64,000 nt of DNA from Microbulbifer flavimaris (GCF_001641755.2 NZ_LRFG02000001.1:930001-994000); one strand, 5' to 3'. Counted from the first letter of the stretch, positions 35,742-45,196 are shown. Program-made: numbers and translations. The notes: generated by a model not told the origin, from the sequence alone.

Positions 35742-37235
35742 ATGAGTGCCGAGATTTTCAAGTATCTGTGTCTTGCCGGCTACGGTCTGGCGACACTGTG
35801 GCTGTCCTGGATCGGAATGCGCAAAACCCGGAACATCCGCGGCTTCGCCATCGGTAACCGGGATATGAACCCCTACCTGATCGGTATCACCACGGCGGCA
35901 TCGGTGGCCTCGACAGCCACTTTCGTAATCAATCCTGGTTTTGTGTACGTGCACGGGCTGTCCGCCTTTATCCATTACGCGGTGGCCGGTGGCGGGGGCA
36001 TCATTACCGCCCTGCTGGTATTGACCCGGCGCTTCCGCGCCCTGGGCGAAGAAGGCGGGGCCATCACCGTACCGGACTGGATCTACCGCCGCTATCAAAG
36101 CCGACCGCTCGCCCTCTTCTTCGCGCTGATCAACCTGATGTCACTGGCATTTGTGGTCCTGATCCTGGTTGGCTGTAGCCTGCTGCTGGCACAGCTGTTC
36201 CCCATTGACCAGCAAACAGCACTGGTACTGATCGCCGTCTTTGTCTTCAGCTACGTACTGATGGGGGGAACCTACGCCCACGCCTACACCAACACGCTGC
36301 AGGGCATGATGATGCTGGGCATTTCCCTGCTTATCTTCATCAGTGGCTGGCATTATTTTGATGGGGCACCTCTCCAGGCGCTCAACGCTGTGGACCAGAA
36401 TTTCGCCGCCTGGGCCAACCCGGACAGCGACCTCTACTTCAGTTTCTTCTCGGTGTTCGCCAGCGGCTTCATCATCACCTTTGCCCTGATGCTGCAGCCA
36501 CATATCCTCACCAAGATGCTGTACCTGAAGGGCGATGGCGATGTGGGCCGGTTCGTCGGTACCACGGCGGTGGCCATCGTCTGCTTCATGCTGATGCTGT
36601 TTGTGGGCTTTTACGCGCGCCTGAGCGGCCTCGAAGTGCCACAACAGGACGCCGTGGTGGCGAACTACATTGCGGCCGAGTTCGGCTCCAGTGAAGCCGG
36701 TCGCTACCTGCTGGCGTTTATCGGTATCACCCTGCTTGCGGCGGGCATGTCGACCCTCGACGGTATCCTTGTTGCCCTGTCCGCCATGGTGGTGCGGGAT
36801 ATCTACCAGCCGCTGTCCGGCGATCGCCCATTTCAGGAGGGACGCGGGCTGCTATTGTCCCGCATTGTACTGGTGGTTATTGGGGTCGTTGCTGTGTGGA
36901 TGGCATACGACCCGCCGCCCCTGGTAGGCCTCTTCGCCCAGAAAGGCGTCTACGGTCTGGGGGCAGCCTCGCTGGTGCCGGTGCTGTTCGGCATTTTGTG
37001 GAAAGATGCCGCGCCGGCCTGGCAAGTGGGCAGTGCCGCGATCATCGCGCTGGCCGCCCATCTCCTGTTCACCTTCGCCGCGGGGGTCTCGAACCCCTCC
37101 ATTTCCGCCGCTTACGGCATTCTCATTTCAGTGGGCTACTTCCTGGCCATCCAGCTCTGGCGACGTCTGGCGCGGGGTTCCAGACCTGAGCCGCTCGGAA
37201 ATGGCGGGCAAACAAACACAAATTTCAACACCTGA
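35742..37235 (+). CDS. Sodium:solute symporter (SSS) family transporter
   Basis: The protein has 497 residues with about 13 hydrophobic helices. Characteristic SSS stretches are RGFAIGNRDMNPYLIGITTAAS (split: RGFAIGNRDM, NPYLIGITTAAS) near residue 35, and GLLAQ-type helix ends; LLAAGMSTLDGILVALS near residue 340 matches the conserved sodium-binding region of the family. ATG 35742 is preferred, with TGGGG upstream. It should import an organic anion, amine or similar small solute with Na+. It is the first gene of the TetR-linked cluster and carries the operator in its promoter. Confidence 0.9.
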   Translation: MSAEIFKYLCLAGYGLATLWLSWIGMRKTRNIRGFAIGNRDMNPYLIGITTAASVASTATFVINPGFVYVHGLSAFIHYAVAGGGGIITALLVLTRRFRALGEEGGAITVPDWIYRRYQSRPLALFFALINLMSLAFVVLILVGCSLLLAQLFPIDQQTALVLIAVFVFSYVLMGGTYAHAYTNTLQGMMMLGISLLIFISGWHYFDGAPLQALNAVDQNFAAWANPDSDLYFSFFSVFASGFIITFALMLQPHILTKMLYLKGDGDVGRFVGTTAVAIVCFMLMLFVGFYARLSGLEVPQQDAVVANYIAAEFGSSEAGRYLLAFIGITLLAAGMSTLDGILVALSAMVVRDIYQPLSGDRPFQEGRGLLLSRIVLVVIGVVAVWMAYDPPPLVGLFAQKGVYGLGAASLVPVLFGILWKDAAPAWQVGSAAIIALAAHLLFTFAAGVSNPSISAAYGILISVGYFLAIQLWRRLARGSRPEPLGNGGQTNTNFNT

Positions 37236-37302
37236 TGAAATAATACCTTGACAATTCAACAGTTGATGAGTTTTCCTTGATGTGGATTCAACAACTGTTG
37301 AG
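37224..37302 (+). promoter_or_regulatory. Three phased TetR-type operator sites before the TonB-receptor gene
   Basis: Sites TTCAAC-ACCT-GATGAA (37224-37239), TTCAAC-AGTT-GATGAG (37255-37270) and TTCAAC-AACT-GTTGAG (37287-37302) share the half-site spacing of the site at 35659. Their starts are 31 and 32 bases apart, about three helical turns. A TTGACA at 37248-37253 stands one base before the middle site, as at the symporter promoter, but the matching -10 position (TTTTCC) is weak. Confidence 0.65.
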
Positions 37303-37374
37303 TTTCAGCGGCGGCAAGCCGTACTCACCGCCCTGATCGATAACGATAAAAATGCGATGAATGAGGGATCACCC

Positions 37375-39615
37375 GTGAGCCAAAAAAAATATCATTTACT
37401 ACAACCCCTGGCTGCCGCAGTGGGCATCAGCTTCACCCTTGGTGCTATCGCCCAGGAGTCTGAGAATACCGGCGCCCTGGAAGAGGTGGTTGTTACCGCA
37501 CGCAAACAGGCAGAAAACCTGCAGAAAGTGCCGGTAGCGGTCACCGCGCTGAGCGAGTCACAAATGCAGGAGCTGGGCATTACCCGCCTGGATCAGGTGG
37601 CGAAGCAGACTCCGAACGTCACGCTGGAAGCCAGCCGTGCAACAAACTCAACCCTCACCGCTTACATACGTGGTGTTGGCCAGCAGGACCCGCTGTGGGG
37701 CTTCGAGCCGGGCGTTGGTGTCTATATCGACGATATCTACTTCGCGCGCCCGCAAGCCGCACTGCTGGATGTTTACGACGTTGCTCGTATCGAGGTGCTG
37801 CGCGGTCCCCAGGGCACCCTGTACGGCAAAAACACCATTGGCGGTGCCATCAAGTACGTCACCAAGAGCGTTCGTGACAGCTCCCCGCTCTCGGTGAAAG
37901 CAACCGTCGGTAGCTACAACCAACGCGACCTCAAAGTATCGTCCTCTGCAGAAGTCGTTGAGGACAGGCTCTGGATCGGCGGTGCCGTTGCCAGCCTGAA
38001 TCGTGATGGCTTCGGCGAGTACGTTGGCCCGATCAATGAAGGCGAGGAAAACTACAACAAGGATTCCCTCGCCTATCGCCTGTCCGCCGAGGCACAGCTG
38101 AGCGACAATTTCAGTGCACGTCTCGACCTCGACAAGACCAATGACGACTCCAACAACCGCGGTGGCCATCGCCTGACCGATGAATTCGTGACCGGTGCCG
38201 CCCCCCTGGATAATGTGTTCGATACCCGTTCCGCAATCGACCCGACCCAGGAAGTGGTGAACGAGGGTGCGTCACTGACCATGAGCTGGGACCTGTCCGA
38301 CTCAATGGTGCTGAAGTCGATTACCGCCCAGCGTGAGGGCAGCACATTTACCAGCATTGATTTCGACAACCAGCAGCTGGGTCTCGTCGAAGCGCCGGCA
38401 ACTCGCTATACCGACGAGCAGTTCAGCCAGGAGCTGCAGCTGACCTACAGCGGCGATCGTTTCAATGGTGTAGCCGGTATTTACTACTTCGACGGTGATG
38501 CCACCGGGGCGTTTGATCTCGAGGTCTTCAAGGGTCTCTTTGCCGACGCGGCGGGTAACCCGCTGATTGGCACCCGTACTATCGGTGCTGTTAACACCAA
38601 GAGCACCGCCCTGTATGCCCAGGGCACCTACGCCATCAACGATGACTGGTCCGCGACTGTTGGCGGTCGTTACACAAAGGATGAGAAGTCTACCGAGTCT
38701 TTCTTCTCGTCCTACAACGCGACAGCAGGAATTGGTGACTTCAACAACCAGATTGTCGCCTCCGACTTTACCCGCAGCCCGGAGTGGAGTGAGTTCTCCC
38801 CGCGCGTCGGCCTCGAGTACGATGTGAATGAAGACGTGATGGTCTTCGCCTCTTTTGCCGAGGGTTTCAAGAGCGGTGGGGTTGACCCACGGGCGAACCT
38901 GCTGGGTAACCCGAACTCCGGCGATCCCTTCGATCCGGAAACCGTGGGCACCATGGAGCTCGGCATGAAAAGCCAGCTGCTGGATGGACGTATGCGCCTG
39001 AACGTGACCCTGTTTAACAACGATTACGATGATCAGCAGGTCACCACCAGCATCCTGATCGATAGCGACGGGGACGGTAATGCCGAGAGCTTTGCGGGAC
39101 AGGTGGTCAATGCCGGTAAGGCCAGTGCTCGGGGTCTCGAAATCGAGTCCATCGCGGCGCTGACTGACAACCTGCGCGTGAATTTCACCTACGGGTACAT
39201 CGATGCCGAGATCGAGGAATTCATTACCGTGGATCCTGGCACTCTGCAGCCGGTTAATATCGCCGACCAGCGTGTGGTGTCCAACACCCCGGAGAACACC
39301 GTCAACCTGGGTATTTCCTACGATATGGAAATGTTTGGTGGCCAACTGATGTTGAACAGCAACGCCTCCTATCGCAGCGAGATCTTCCTGTTCGAGACAG
39401 AATCCCCAATTGACCAGGAAGGCTATACCGTGGTCGATGCCAACGCCGTCTGGCTCAGTCCCAGCGAACAGTGGACCTTTGGCCTGCATGGCAAAAACCT
39501 GGCTGACGAGGAATACCGGGTTGCCGGCTATAACTTCCCAACCCTCGCCAACAGTGTGATCGGCTACTACGGCGATCCCAGAATGATCATGGCATCTCTC
39601 TCCTACCAGTTCTGA
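37375..39615 (+). CDS. TonB-dependent outer-membrane receptor
   Basis: The protein has 746 residues. GTG 37375 was chosen because GAGGGA lies 6 nt upstream and a signal peptide follows (SQKKYHLLQPLAAAVGISFT, cut near AIA-Q). ATGs at 37282 and 37357 have no such support. The TonB box EEVVVTAR is at about residue 38, the plug domain holds VYIDDIYFARP and VEVLRGPQGTLYGKNT-type sequence (ARIEVLRGPQGTLYGKNTIG), and the barrel ends ASLSYQF. It actively takes up a bulky or scarce nutrient. The context with a CoA ligase and thiolase suggests a carboxylic acid or ester rather than iron; there is no siderophore gene nearby. Confidence 0.92.
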   Translation: MSQKKYHLLQPLAAAVGISFTLGAIAQESENTGALEEVVVTARKQAENLQKVPVAVTALSESQMQELGITRLDQVAKQTPNVTLEASRATNSTLTAYIRGVGQQDPLWGFEPGVGVYIDDIYFARPQAALLDVYDVARIEVLRGPQGTLYGKNTIGGAIKYVTKSVRDSSPLSVKATVGSYNQRDLKVSSSAEVVEDRLWIGGAVASLNRDGFGEYVGPINEGEENYNKDSLAYRLSAEAQLSDNFSARLDLDKTNDDSNNRGGHRLTDEFVTGAAPLDNVFDTRSAIDPTQEVVNEGASLTMSWDLSDSMVLKSITAQREGSTFTSIDFDNQQLGLVEAPATRYTDEQFSQELQLTYSGDRFNGVAGIYYFDGDATGAFDLEVFKGLFADAAGNPLIGTRTIGAVNTKSTALYAQGTYAINDDWSATVGGRYTKDEKSTESFFSSYNATAGIGDFNNQIVASDFTRSPEWSEFSPRVGLEYDVNEDVMVFASFAEGFKSGGVDPRANLLGNPNSGDPFDPETVGTMELGMKSQLLDGRMRLNVTLFNNDYDDQQVTTSILIDSDGDGNAESFAGQVVNAGKASARGLEIESIAALTDNLRVNFTYGYIDAEIEEFITVDPGTLQPVNIADQRVVSNTPENTVNLGISYDMEMFGGQLMLNSNASYRSEIFLFETESPIDQEGYTVVDANAVWLSPSEQWTFGLHGKNLADEEYRVAGYNFPTLANSVIGYYGDPRMIMASLSYQF

Positions 39616-39629
39616 TCATTCACCCGCTT

Positions 39630-39657
39630 GCGCGGGGGTAAAACCCCGCGCGTTTTT
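39630..39657 (+). terminator. Rho-independent terminator after the TonB-receptor gene
   Basis: GCGCGGGG / CCCCGCGC, 6-nt loop, then GTTTTT. It begins 15 bases after the receptor stop and ends 15 bases before the next gene's GTG start, so it probably lowers expression of the enzymes relative to the receptor. Confidence 0.8.
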
Positions 39658-39672
39658 CGAGGTATCCGTTAC

Positions 39673-40548
39673 GTGAATAACTATCGCGACATTCGTTTTT
39701 CGAGTGAGGATGGGCTGACCCTCTACGCCCGTGATTATGTCCGCCCGGCCACCGAGAAGGCCCCCGTGATCCTTTGCCTGCACGGTCTCACGCGCAACTC
39801 GGCCGACTTTGAGCACCTCGCCCTTCGCCTGGCTGAACAGTACCGCGTGGTAGTACCTGACCAGCGCGGGCGCGGCCTGTCTGACTGGGACAAGAACGCC
39901 GATCACTACCAGCTGCCGAGTTACGTTGCAGACACCTTCGCCCTACTGGCGCATCTGGCTATAAAAGAAGTTTCCATTGTCGGCACCTCCATGGGAGGGC
40001 TGATGGCACTGCTGATGAACAGCAGCAAGCCGGAGGTCATCACTGCGGTGGTGCTGAACGATGTCGGCCCTGAAATTGATCCCGCCGGTCTGGCACGGAT
40101 CCGTGGCTATGTGGGCAAGACGAAACCTGTCGAGACCTGGAGCGACGCCCGTGCGACAGTAGAAGTCCTGAACCGTATTGCCTTCCCGAACTATACCGAT
40201 AAGGACTGGATGGACATGGCGCACCGCCTCTACCGGGAGGACGCAAGTGGCAAGCCTGTCCTGGCCTACGACCCTGCCCTCGCCGCCCCCGTGGAATCTG
40301 ACGTCAGCGCTGCCGTGCCGCCGGACCTGTGGCCGCTGTTTGAAGGTCTTGCCGGCACACCGGTGCTGGCCCTGCGCGGGGCGAGCTCGGATATCCTATC
40401 CGCCGATTGCTTTGCCGCCATGCAAGAGAGACTGCCGGGCCTGCAGGCAGTGACGATTCCCGGTCGCGGCCATGCGCCCGACTTGAGCGAACCGGAAGCC
40501 GTACAGGCCATCGAGCAATTCCTGGATGCCTACGCGGGGAAAGACTGA
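39673..40548 (+). CDS. Alpha/beta-hydrolase fold enzyme
   Basis: The protein has 291 residues. GTG 39673 has GAGG upstream and starts the conserved sequence NNYRDIRFSSEDGLTLYARD. The oxyanion motif CLHGLTRN is near residue 40, the nucleophile elbow GTSMGGLMA near 105 (Ser in GTSMGG), and the catalytic His lies in IPGRGHAPDL near the C-terminus. It is cytoplasmic (no signal peptide) and likely cleaves an ester, lactone or C-C bond of the imported compound. Its stop overlaps the next gene by one base (TGATG), so the two are translationally coupled. Confidence 0.87.
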   Translation: MNNYRDIRFSSEDGLTLYARDYVRPATEKAPVILCLHGLTRNSADFEHLALRLAEQYRVVVPDQRGRGLSDWDKNADHYQLPSYVADTFALLAHLAIKEVSIVGTSMGGLMALLMNSSKPEVITAVVLNDVGPEIDPAGLARIRGYVGKTKPVETWSDARATVEVLNRIAFPNYTDKDWMDMAHRLYREDASGKPVLAYDPALAAPVESDVSAAVPPDLWPLFEGLAGTPVLALRGASSDILSADCFAAMQERLPGLQAVTIPGRGHAPDLSEPEAVQAIEQFLDAYAGKD

Positions 40549-41801
40549 TGCAGCCTGATACCGTACTCATTTCCGGCGGTGGCCACACCCGCTTCGGCAA
40601 CCACAGCCGGAGAGACAAGCAGACCGGTGAGCGGAAAGACACTTACCCAGTAGAGCAAATGCTCGGGGACGTGATTGGTGAGGCACTGACAGAGGCTGCT
40701 GTCGAAGCCGATGCAATCGATGCTGTCTATGTGGGCAGCTGCTCGCCCGGTGCGTTTACCAATCAGGAGCTGCTGGGGCCCCTCGCCCTGCAGCGATATC
40801 CGGCGCTGCGCTTCAAGCCCGTGCACCAATCCACCGCTGCCTGTGCCTCCTCGTCCATGGCCCTGCATGCCGCCGCCGATGCGCTCCAGTCCGGACGCAT
40901 CAACGCTGCCCTGGTAGTGGGAATCGAAAAGATGACCCTGCGCAACACGCCACAGGTCACTGAAATTCTGGGGCGTTGCTCCTACTGGCCGGAGGAGTCC
41001 GCCAGTGGAGTGACCTTTCCCGGACTCTTCGCCCGTATCGGCGAGGCTTATCGACAACATCACGGTATCGGGCCGGACCGTTACCGGGAGATGCTCGCCA
41101 CCGTGGCCGCCAGTAATTATTCCCGCGGCATCCACAACCCCCTGGCCCAGTTCGGGCCCGGCAGCCTGCCCGAATCTGCGGGGCTGACTTCTGCACAGTC
41201 GATCCTCGACCTGCCCGAGGAGAAAAACCCTGTGATTGCCGCACCCCTGCACTTACACGACTGCTCCCCGATCAGCGATGGCGCGGTGGCCCTGGTACTG
41301 GTGCGTGCCGACAGTGGACTGAAACACGACAGAGCCGCAGCGATTGCCGGGCGGGCAGTTTCAACCGACTACCTTCCTCTCTCCAGCCGCCCTGCCCTGT
41401 ACAAGCTGGAAGGTGCCCGCGATGCGGCCACCAGGGCTTATCGGGAGGCGGGTATCTCTGTGAGCGAACTGGATCTGGTAGAAGTCCACGATTGCTTTAC
41501 CAGCAACCAACTGCTCTGCCTCGAGGCCCTGGGCCTCAGTGACGAGGGCTGTGCAGGCGAGGACTACCTCTCTGGGCTGTACGGTGACGATGCACGCTGC
41601 CGGGTCAACCTATCCGGCGGACTCAAATCCAAGGGACACCCGGTGGGAGCTACCGGTGCCTCCATGCATTACTTTGCCTATCGCCAACTGACAGGAAAGG
41701 CCGTGGGTATGGCCCACGCTGACGAACCGGAATTTGCCGCGGTGCTGAATATCGGCGGAAGCGGTGTCGTCAACTGCACCACCATTCTTCAGGCTGTGTG
41801 A
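40548..41801 (+). CDS. Thiolase-family protein (SCP2-thiolase/acetyl-CoA acyltransferase-like)
   Basis: The protein has 417 residues. Thiolase motifs are visible: the acyl-accepting Cys in STAACASSSMAL (about residue 97), VEVHDCFTSNQ with a second catalytic region, and GGLKSKGHPVGATG near residue 355 with His. These resemble SCP2-type thiolases rather than the classic FadA set. It likely releases acetyl-CoA or propionyl-CoA in a side-chain degradation. It starts within the stop of the hydrolase gene and is followed by the CoA ligase after 19 bases. Confidence 0.9.
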   Translation: MQPDTVLISGGGHTRFGNHSRRDKQTGERKDTYPVEQMLGDVIGEALTEAAVEADAIDAVYVGSCSPGAFTNQELLGPLALQRYPALRFKPVHQSTAACASSSMALHAAADALQSGRINAALVVGIEKMTLRNTPQVTEILGRCSYWPEESASGVTFPGLFARIGEAYRQHHGIGPDRYREMLATVAASNYSRGIHNPLAQFGPGSLPESAGLTSAQSILDLPEEKNPVIAAPLHLHDCSPISDGAVALVLVRADSGLKHDRAAAIAGRAVSTDYLPLSSRPALYKLEGARDAATRAYREAGISVSELDLVEVHDCFTSNQLLCLEALGLSDEGCAGEDYLSGLYGDDARCRVNLSGGLKSKGHPVGATGASMHYFAYRQLTGKAVGMAHADEPEFAAVLNIGGSGVVNCTTILQAV

Positions 41802-41820
41802 ATAAAAAGTAGGTATAAAA

Positions 41821-43452
41821 ATGACGGTCGACTTATCGAAAGAAATCCAGCACTGGACCACTCCGCAAGTACTGGCTCACTGGGCCGCGACAACCCCGGA
41901 CAAGACCGCAGTTCAGTTTATTGATGGCCCTGGCTTTACCTACCGCGATATTCACCAGTGCTCGCGGCAGGTCGCCGCCGGGCTCCGTGCCGCTGGCATC
42001 GGGGCCGGCGCCAGGATCGCCACCCTGCTGCCCAATGCAGCGGAGTTCTGTGAGCTCTGGTGGGGCTGCCATCAGGCCGATGCGGTACTGGTTGGCCTGA
42101 ACACCGAGCTGCTCGGCAGCTTTCTCAGCCACGCGCTGAACCTCAGTGAAAGCAGCGTGCTGGTATGCAGCCCCGACCAGGTATCCAAACTGTCATCGAT
42201 CATCGGTGATCTGCAGTCATTGACTCGGGTTTTCGTCACCGGGGATTACCCTGAGGAACTGGAGAGCACCCTGGGTATTCCGGTCGCGAGCTTTGACACC
42301 CTGCGCGGGGACGCCGCACAGGCACCCGATTCGGCAAGCAGCTTTCAGGACCTGGCCTGCCTGATGTTCACCTCGGGCACCACCGGCCCCTCCAAGGCGG
42401 TGATGATGCCCCACGCACACTGCTACCTGTACGGCCAGGGAACCATCGACAACCTGGATTTCCACCAAGACGACACCTACTACGTCAATATGCCGCTGTT
42501 TCACTGCAACGGCCTGTTTATGCAGCTATACGCCTGCCTGATAAACGGTGCGACCGCGGTAATTCGCTCCCGCTTCAGTGCGTCACGCTGGCTGGAGGAT
42601 ATCCGCACATACAGTATCACCCATACCAACCTGCTGGGTGTCATGACCGAGTTCGTGGACCAGCAGCCGGTGTCCGGTGATGAGAGGGATCATTGCCTGA
42701 GAGTCATCGCCGCCGCTCCCGCCGCGCCGACATTCATCGAACGCTTTGAACGTCGCTTCGGTATCCGGATGGTAGAGATTTACGGCATGTCCGAGGTCAA
42801 TATTCCCCTCTTTACTCCACTGGATGCACCCCGTCCCGGCAGCTGCGGCAAGCCCTATGGCAAATATTTTGAAGTGCGTATCGCCGATGCAGCCACTGAC
42901 CTGGCCGTGCCGCATGGCGAAGTTGGAGAAATTCAGGTACGCCCCAGAATCTCAGCGGGCTTTATGAGCGGTTATTACCGGATGCCGGAGAAAACCATAG
43001 AGGCGTGGAAAAACCTCTGGTTCCATACCGGTGATGCAGGGCGAATGGATGCCGATGGTTACTTTTACTTTGTAGACCGTCTGAAAGATTGTATCCGTCG
43101 CCGCGGCGAGAACATTTCCTCTTTCGAGGTGGAGACCGCGCTACTGGATTACCCGGGAATTCGCGAATGTGCGGTGATTGCCGTCCCGGCAGATGTTGAG
43201 GGTGGCGAGGATGAAGTCATGGCTATCATCGTCTCCGATCAAGATCCGGATCCCTCAGCGATCATTGAGCACTGCCGCAAGAGCATCCCCCGGTACGCGA
43301 TCCCCCGTTACCTGCGCTTCGCCAACGCTGACGAGATACCGCGCACCTCAACCAACAAGATTCGCAAAGTAGAGCTGCGCAAACAGGGAGTTACCGAAAC
43401 TACCTGGGATAGCGAAAATCAACACAAACACCAGAAACTATCACCCGCATAG
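41821..43452 (+). CDS. ATP-dependent acyl-CoA ligase (AMP-binding, CaiC/fatty-acyl-like)
   Basis: The protein has 543 residues. Adenylation motifs are in order: MFTSGTTGPSKAV (about 180), YGMSEVN (about 320), WFHTGDAG and DRLKDCIRRRGENIS (about 420-435) and the late TSTNKIRKVEL with the catalytic Lys. It activates a carboxylic acid as CoA thioester. Similarity by eye is to crotonobetaine/carnitine-CoA ligase-like and other carboxylate ligases; the substrate is not evident. With the thiolase, hydrolase, receptor and symporter it forms one co-directional catabolic unit. Confidence 0.9.
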   Translation: MTVDLSKEIQHWTTPQVLAHWAATTPDKTAVQFIDGPGFTYRDIHQCSRQVAAGLRAAGIGAGARIATLLPNAAEFCELWWGCHQADAVLVGLNTELLGSFLSHALNLSESSVLVCSPDQVSKLSSIIGDLQSLTRVFVTGDYPEELESTLGIPVASFDTLRGDAAQAPDSASSFQDLACLMFTSGTTGPSKAVMMPHAHCYLYGQGTIDNLDFHQDDTYYVNMPLFHCNGLFMQLYACLINGATAVIRSRFSASRWLEDIRTYSITHTNLLGVMTEFVDQQPVSGDERDHCLRVIAAAPAAPTFIERFERRFGIRMVEIYGMSEVNIPLFTPLDAPRPGSCGKPYGKYFEVRIADAATDLAVPHGEVGEIQVRPRISAGFMSGYYRMPEKTIEAWKNLWFHTGDAGRMDADGYFYFVDRLKDCIRRRGENISSFEVETALLDYPGIRECAVIAVPADVEGGEDEVMAIIVSDQDPDPSAIIEHCRKSIPRYAIPRYLRFANADEIPRTSTNKIRKVELRKQGVTETTWDSENQHKHQKLSPA

Positions 43453-43594
43453 CGTGCAATGCCGACGATATGGCAGTTGTGGTTTTAATCGGAGGGCTGT
43501 AGTAGCGCGCCTGTGCAGTGTGTAGGCAGGCGTTATGTAAGAAGTTCAAAGTTGTATACATAACAATAATCACCCCTCAGAGGGAGAACAAGCG

Positions 43595-45034
43595 ATGAAC
43601 TTGAAACAATGGCTCGTGGCGACGCTCAGCGCGTCCGCCCTGTTTATTCTCAGCGTGCAGGCTTCTGCCGGCTCCTGGTCCACTGAACAGGTTGTCGGTG
43701 GCAAGTTACGGACCTTCGTATACACACCCACCACCGACCCGGCCCTGAACGGGAAACGCGCCCTGATGGTCAGCCTGCACGGTTGCGTGCAGAAAAATGA
43801 TGACATCAAGAATGATGGCAACTGGGAGGCGGCTGCCGACCAGTACGGCATGGTGGTCGCCGTACCGCAGGCTTCCGGTGAAGGCACTTATGGCTATTCC
43901 GGATGCTGGAATTTCCATACAGGCAACAACGCCAATCGCAACTCCAGTGATCAGAAGTACCTGATCGACCTGGTGAATGCGTTGATTGCGGATAGCAGCC
44001 TGAATATCGATCCAGCCCAGGTGTACCTGACAGGCCTCTCCTCCGGAGCCGGAATCACCAACCAGATGTGGTGCCTCGCCTCGGATGTCTTTGCCGGAGT
44101 CGGAGTCAACGCAGGCCCCGCACCTGGCTCCAACGGCAATAGTCTAGATCTCAACAACCCGTCCATTTCCGTCAGCCAGGGCGAAAACAATTGTGAGAAT
44201 TACGCCACCCAGGTGCCAGATGGACTGGGCACCGACTATCTGAAAACCCAGCTCTGGAATACTGTCCACGGCACCACCGACGGCTCGGTAGCACCGGCGC
44301 ATGCGCACCGCAATGCGGATATTGCCGTAGCGGTTTACGATGACTACGACACCATCAGCCAGTGTGATTCCGGTGTTATTCCCGGCGCTGCCGGCGATTC
44401 AGACCTGACTGTCTGGTGTGACAGCACTGGCCCCCGAGTGTCCAAGATTATGGTCAACGGTATGGGCCACGCCTGGCCGTCCGGAGGGAATGACGGTTAC
44501 TACATCGATGGCGATTACATCGACTATCCGGCATGGATCACGCAATGGTTCTTCGCCAACAATCGCCGGGTTGGTGGAGGTAACCCACCGCCACCTCCTG
44601 CCGGAGAAAACAGCCTGGTACTGGAGCTGCCGACTGAGATCACGCTTTACGAGTGCGATCCCTACGTGGAACCGGGATATACCGCCACCGATGCCGTTAA
44701 CGGCGATATCACCGACCAGGTGATTGTCAGCGGTGCCGATTTCGATAGCTGCGTCGCGGGCAACTACAGTATCGACTACTCGGTAACCTTCTCCGACGCG
44801 ACCACTGACTCGAAGACGCGCACCGTCACCGTCGAGGCGGCGCCGCCCGCCGGTAGTTGCACCGAGTATTACGATGACAACTACAGCCACTCCGTCAAGG
44901 GTCGAGCTTACGTGCTCTTCGGGATAACCTATGCCAAAGGCTCCGGCGATTATCTGGGTCTGTGGAACATTTATACCTATAACACCCTGGCAGAAACGTC
45001 CCCGGGATACTTTGAAAAGGGCAGCTGCCCATAA
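43595..45034 (+). CDS. Secreted PHB-depolymerase-family esterase with Ig-like and C-terminal accessory domains
   Basis: The protein has 479 residues; AGGGAG precedes ATG 43595. The signal peptide ends ASA-G. The catalytic domain (about 27-325) has the oxyanion/lipid-esterase motif LHGCVQ, the nucleophile elbow GLSSGAG (Ser about 148), and a C-terminal catalytic His in GMGHAWPSGG. After a PPPPP linker, a DUF5011/Ig-like domain (LPTEITLYECDPYVEPGYTA region) is followed by a Cys-bounded module of about 60 residues ending YFEKGSCP, typical of carbohydrate/polyester-binding tails. It should degrade a polyester or ester-linked substrate outside the cell. Tandem with the next gene. Confidence 0.88.
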   Translation: MNLKQWLVATLSASALFILSVQASAGSWSTEQVVGGKLRTFVYTPTTDPALNGKRALMVSLHGCVQKNDDIKNDGNWEAAADQYGMVVAVPQASGEGTYGYSGCWNFHTGNNANRNSSDQKYLIDLVNALIADSSLNIDPAQVYLTGLSSGAGITNQMWCLASDVFAGVGVNAGPAPGSNGNSLDLNNPSISVSQGENNCENYATQVPDGLGTDYLKTQLWNTVHGTTDGSVAPAHAHRNADIAVAVYDDYDTISQCDSGVIPGAAGDSDLTVWCDSTGPRVSKIMVNGMGHAWPSGGNDGYYIDGDYIDYPAWITQWFFANNRRVGGGNPPPPPAGENSLVLELPTEITLYECDPYVEPGYTATDAVNGDITDQVIVSGADFDSCVAGNYSIDYSVTFSDATTDSKTRTVTVEAAPPAGSCTEYYDDNYSHSVKGRAYVLFGITYAKGSGDYLGLWNIYTYNTLAETSPGYFEKGSCP

Positions 45035-45046
45035 GTTCTAGATCGG

Positions 45047-45086
45047 TTCAGGCACCCGGTGGCCAAGGGACCGCTGCGTGCCTGAA
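45047..45086. repeat. Inverted repeat between the two esterase genes
   Basis: TTCAGGCAC (45047-45055) and GTGCCTGAA (45078-45086) can form a 9-bp stem with a 22-nt loop, 12 bases after the first esterase stop. No U-tract follows. It may be a weak terminator or processing site. Confidence 0.4.
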
Positions 45087-45196
45087 TACCGACGACGGTC
45101 AGACCAAGGGTGGAGTGCCACAGGGGCGCCGCCTCTGGTAGATTTACCCCAACCTTGTCATCTCCTCCGGTCAATCTGCCGTCAAGAGTAAAAATA

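Noticed and set aside
38302-39489. Minus-strand 395-codon frame inside the TonB-receptor gene
   Set aside because: Antisense to a complete receptor with all domains; no ribosome-binding site.
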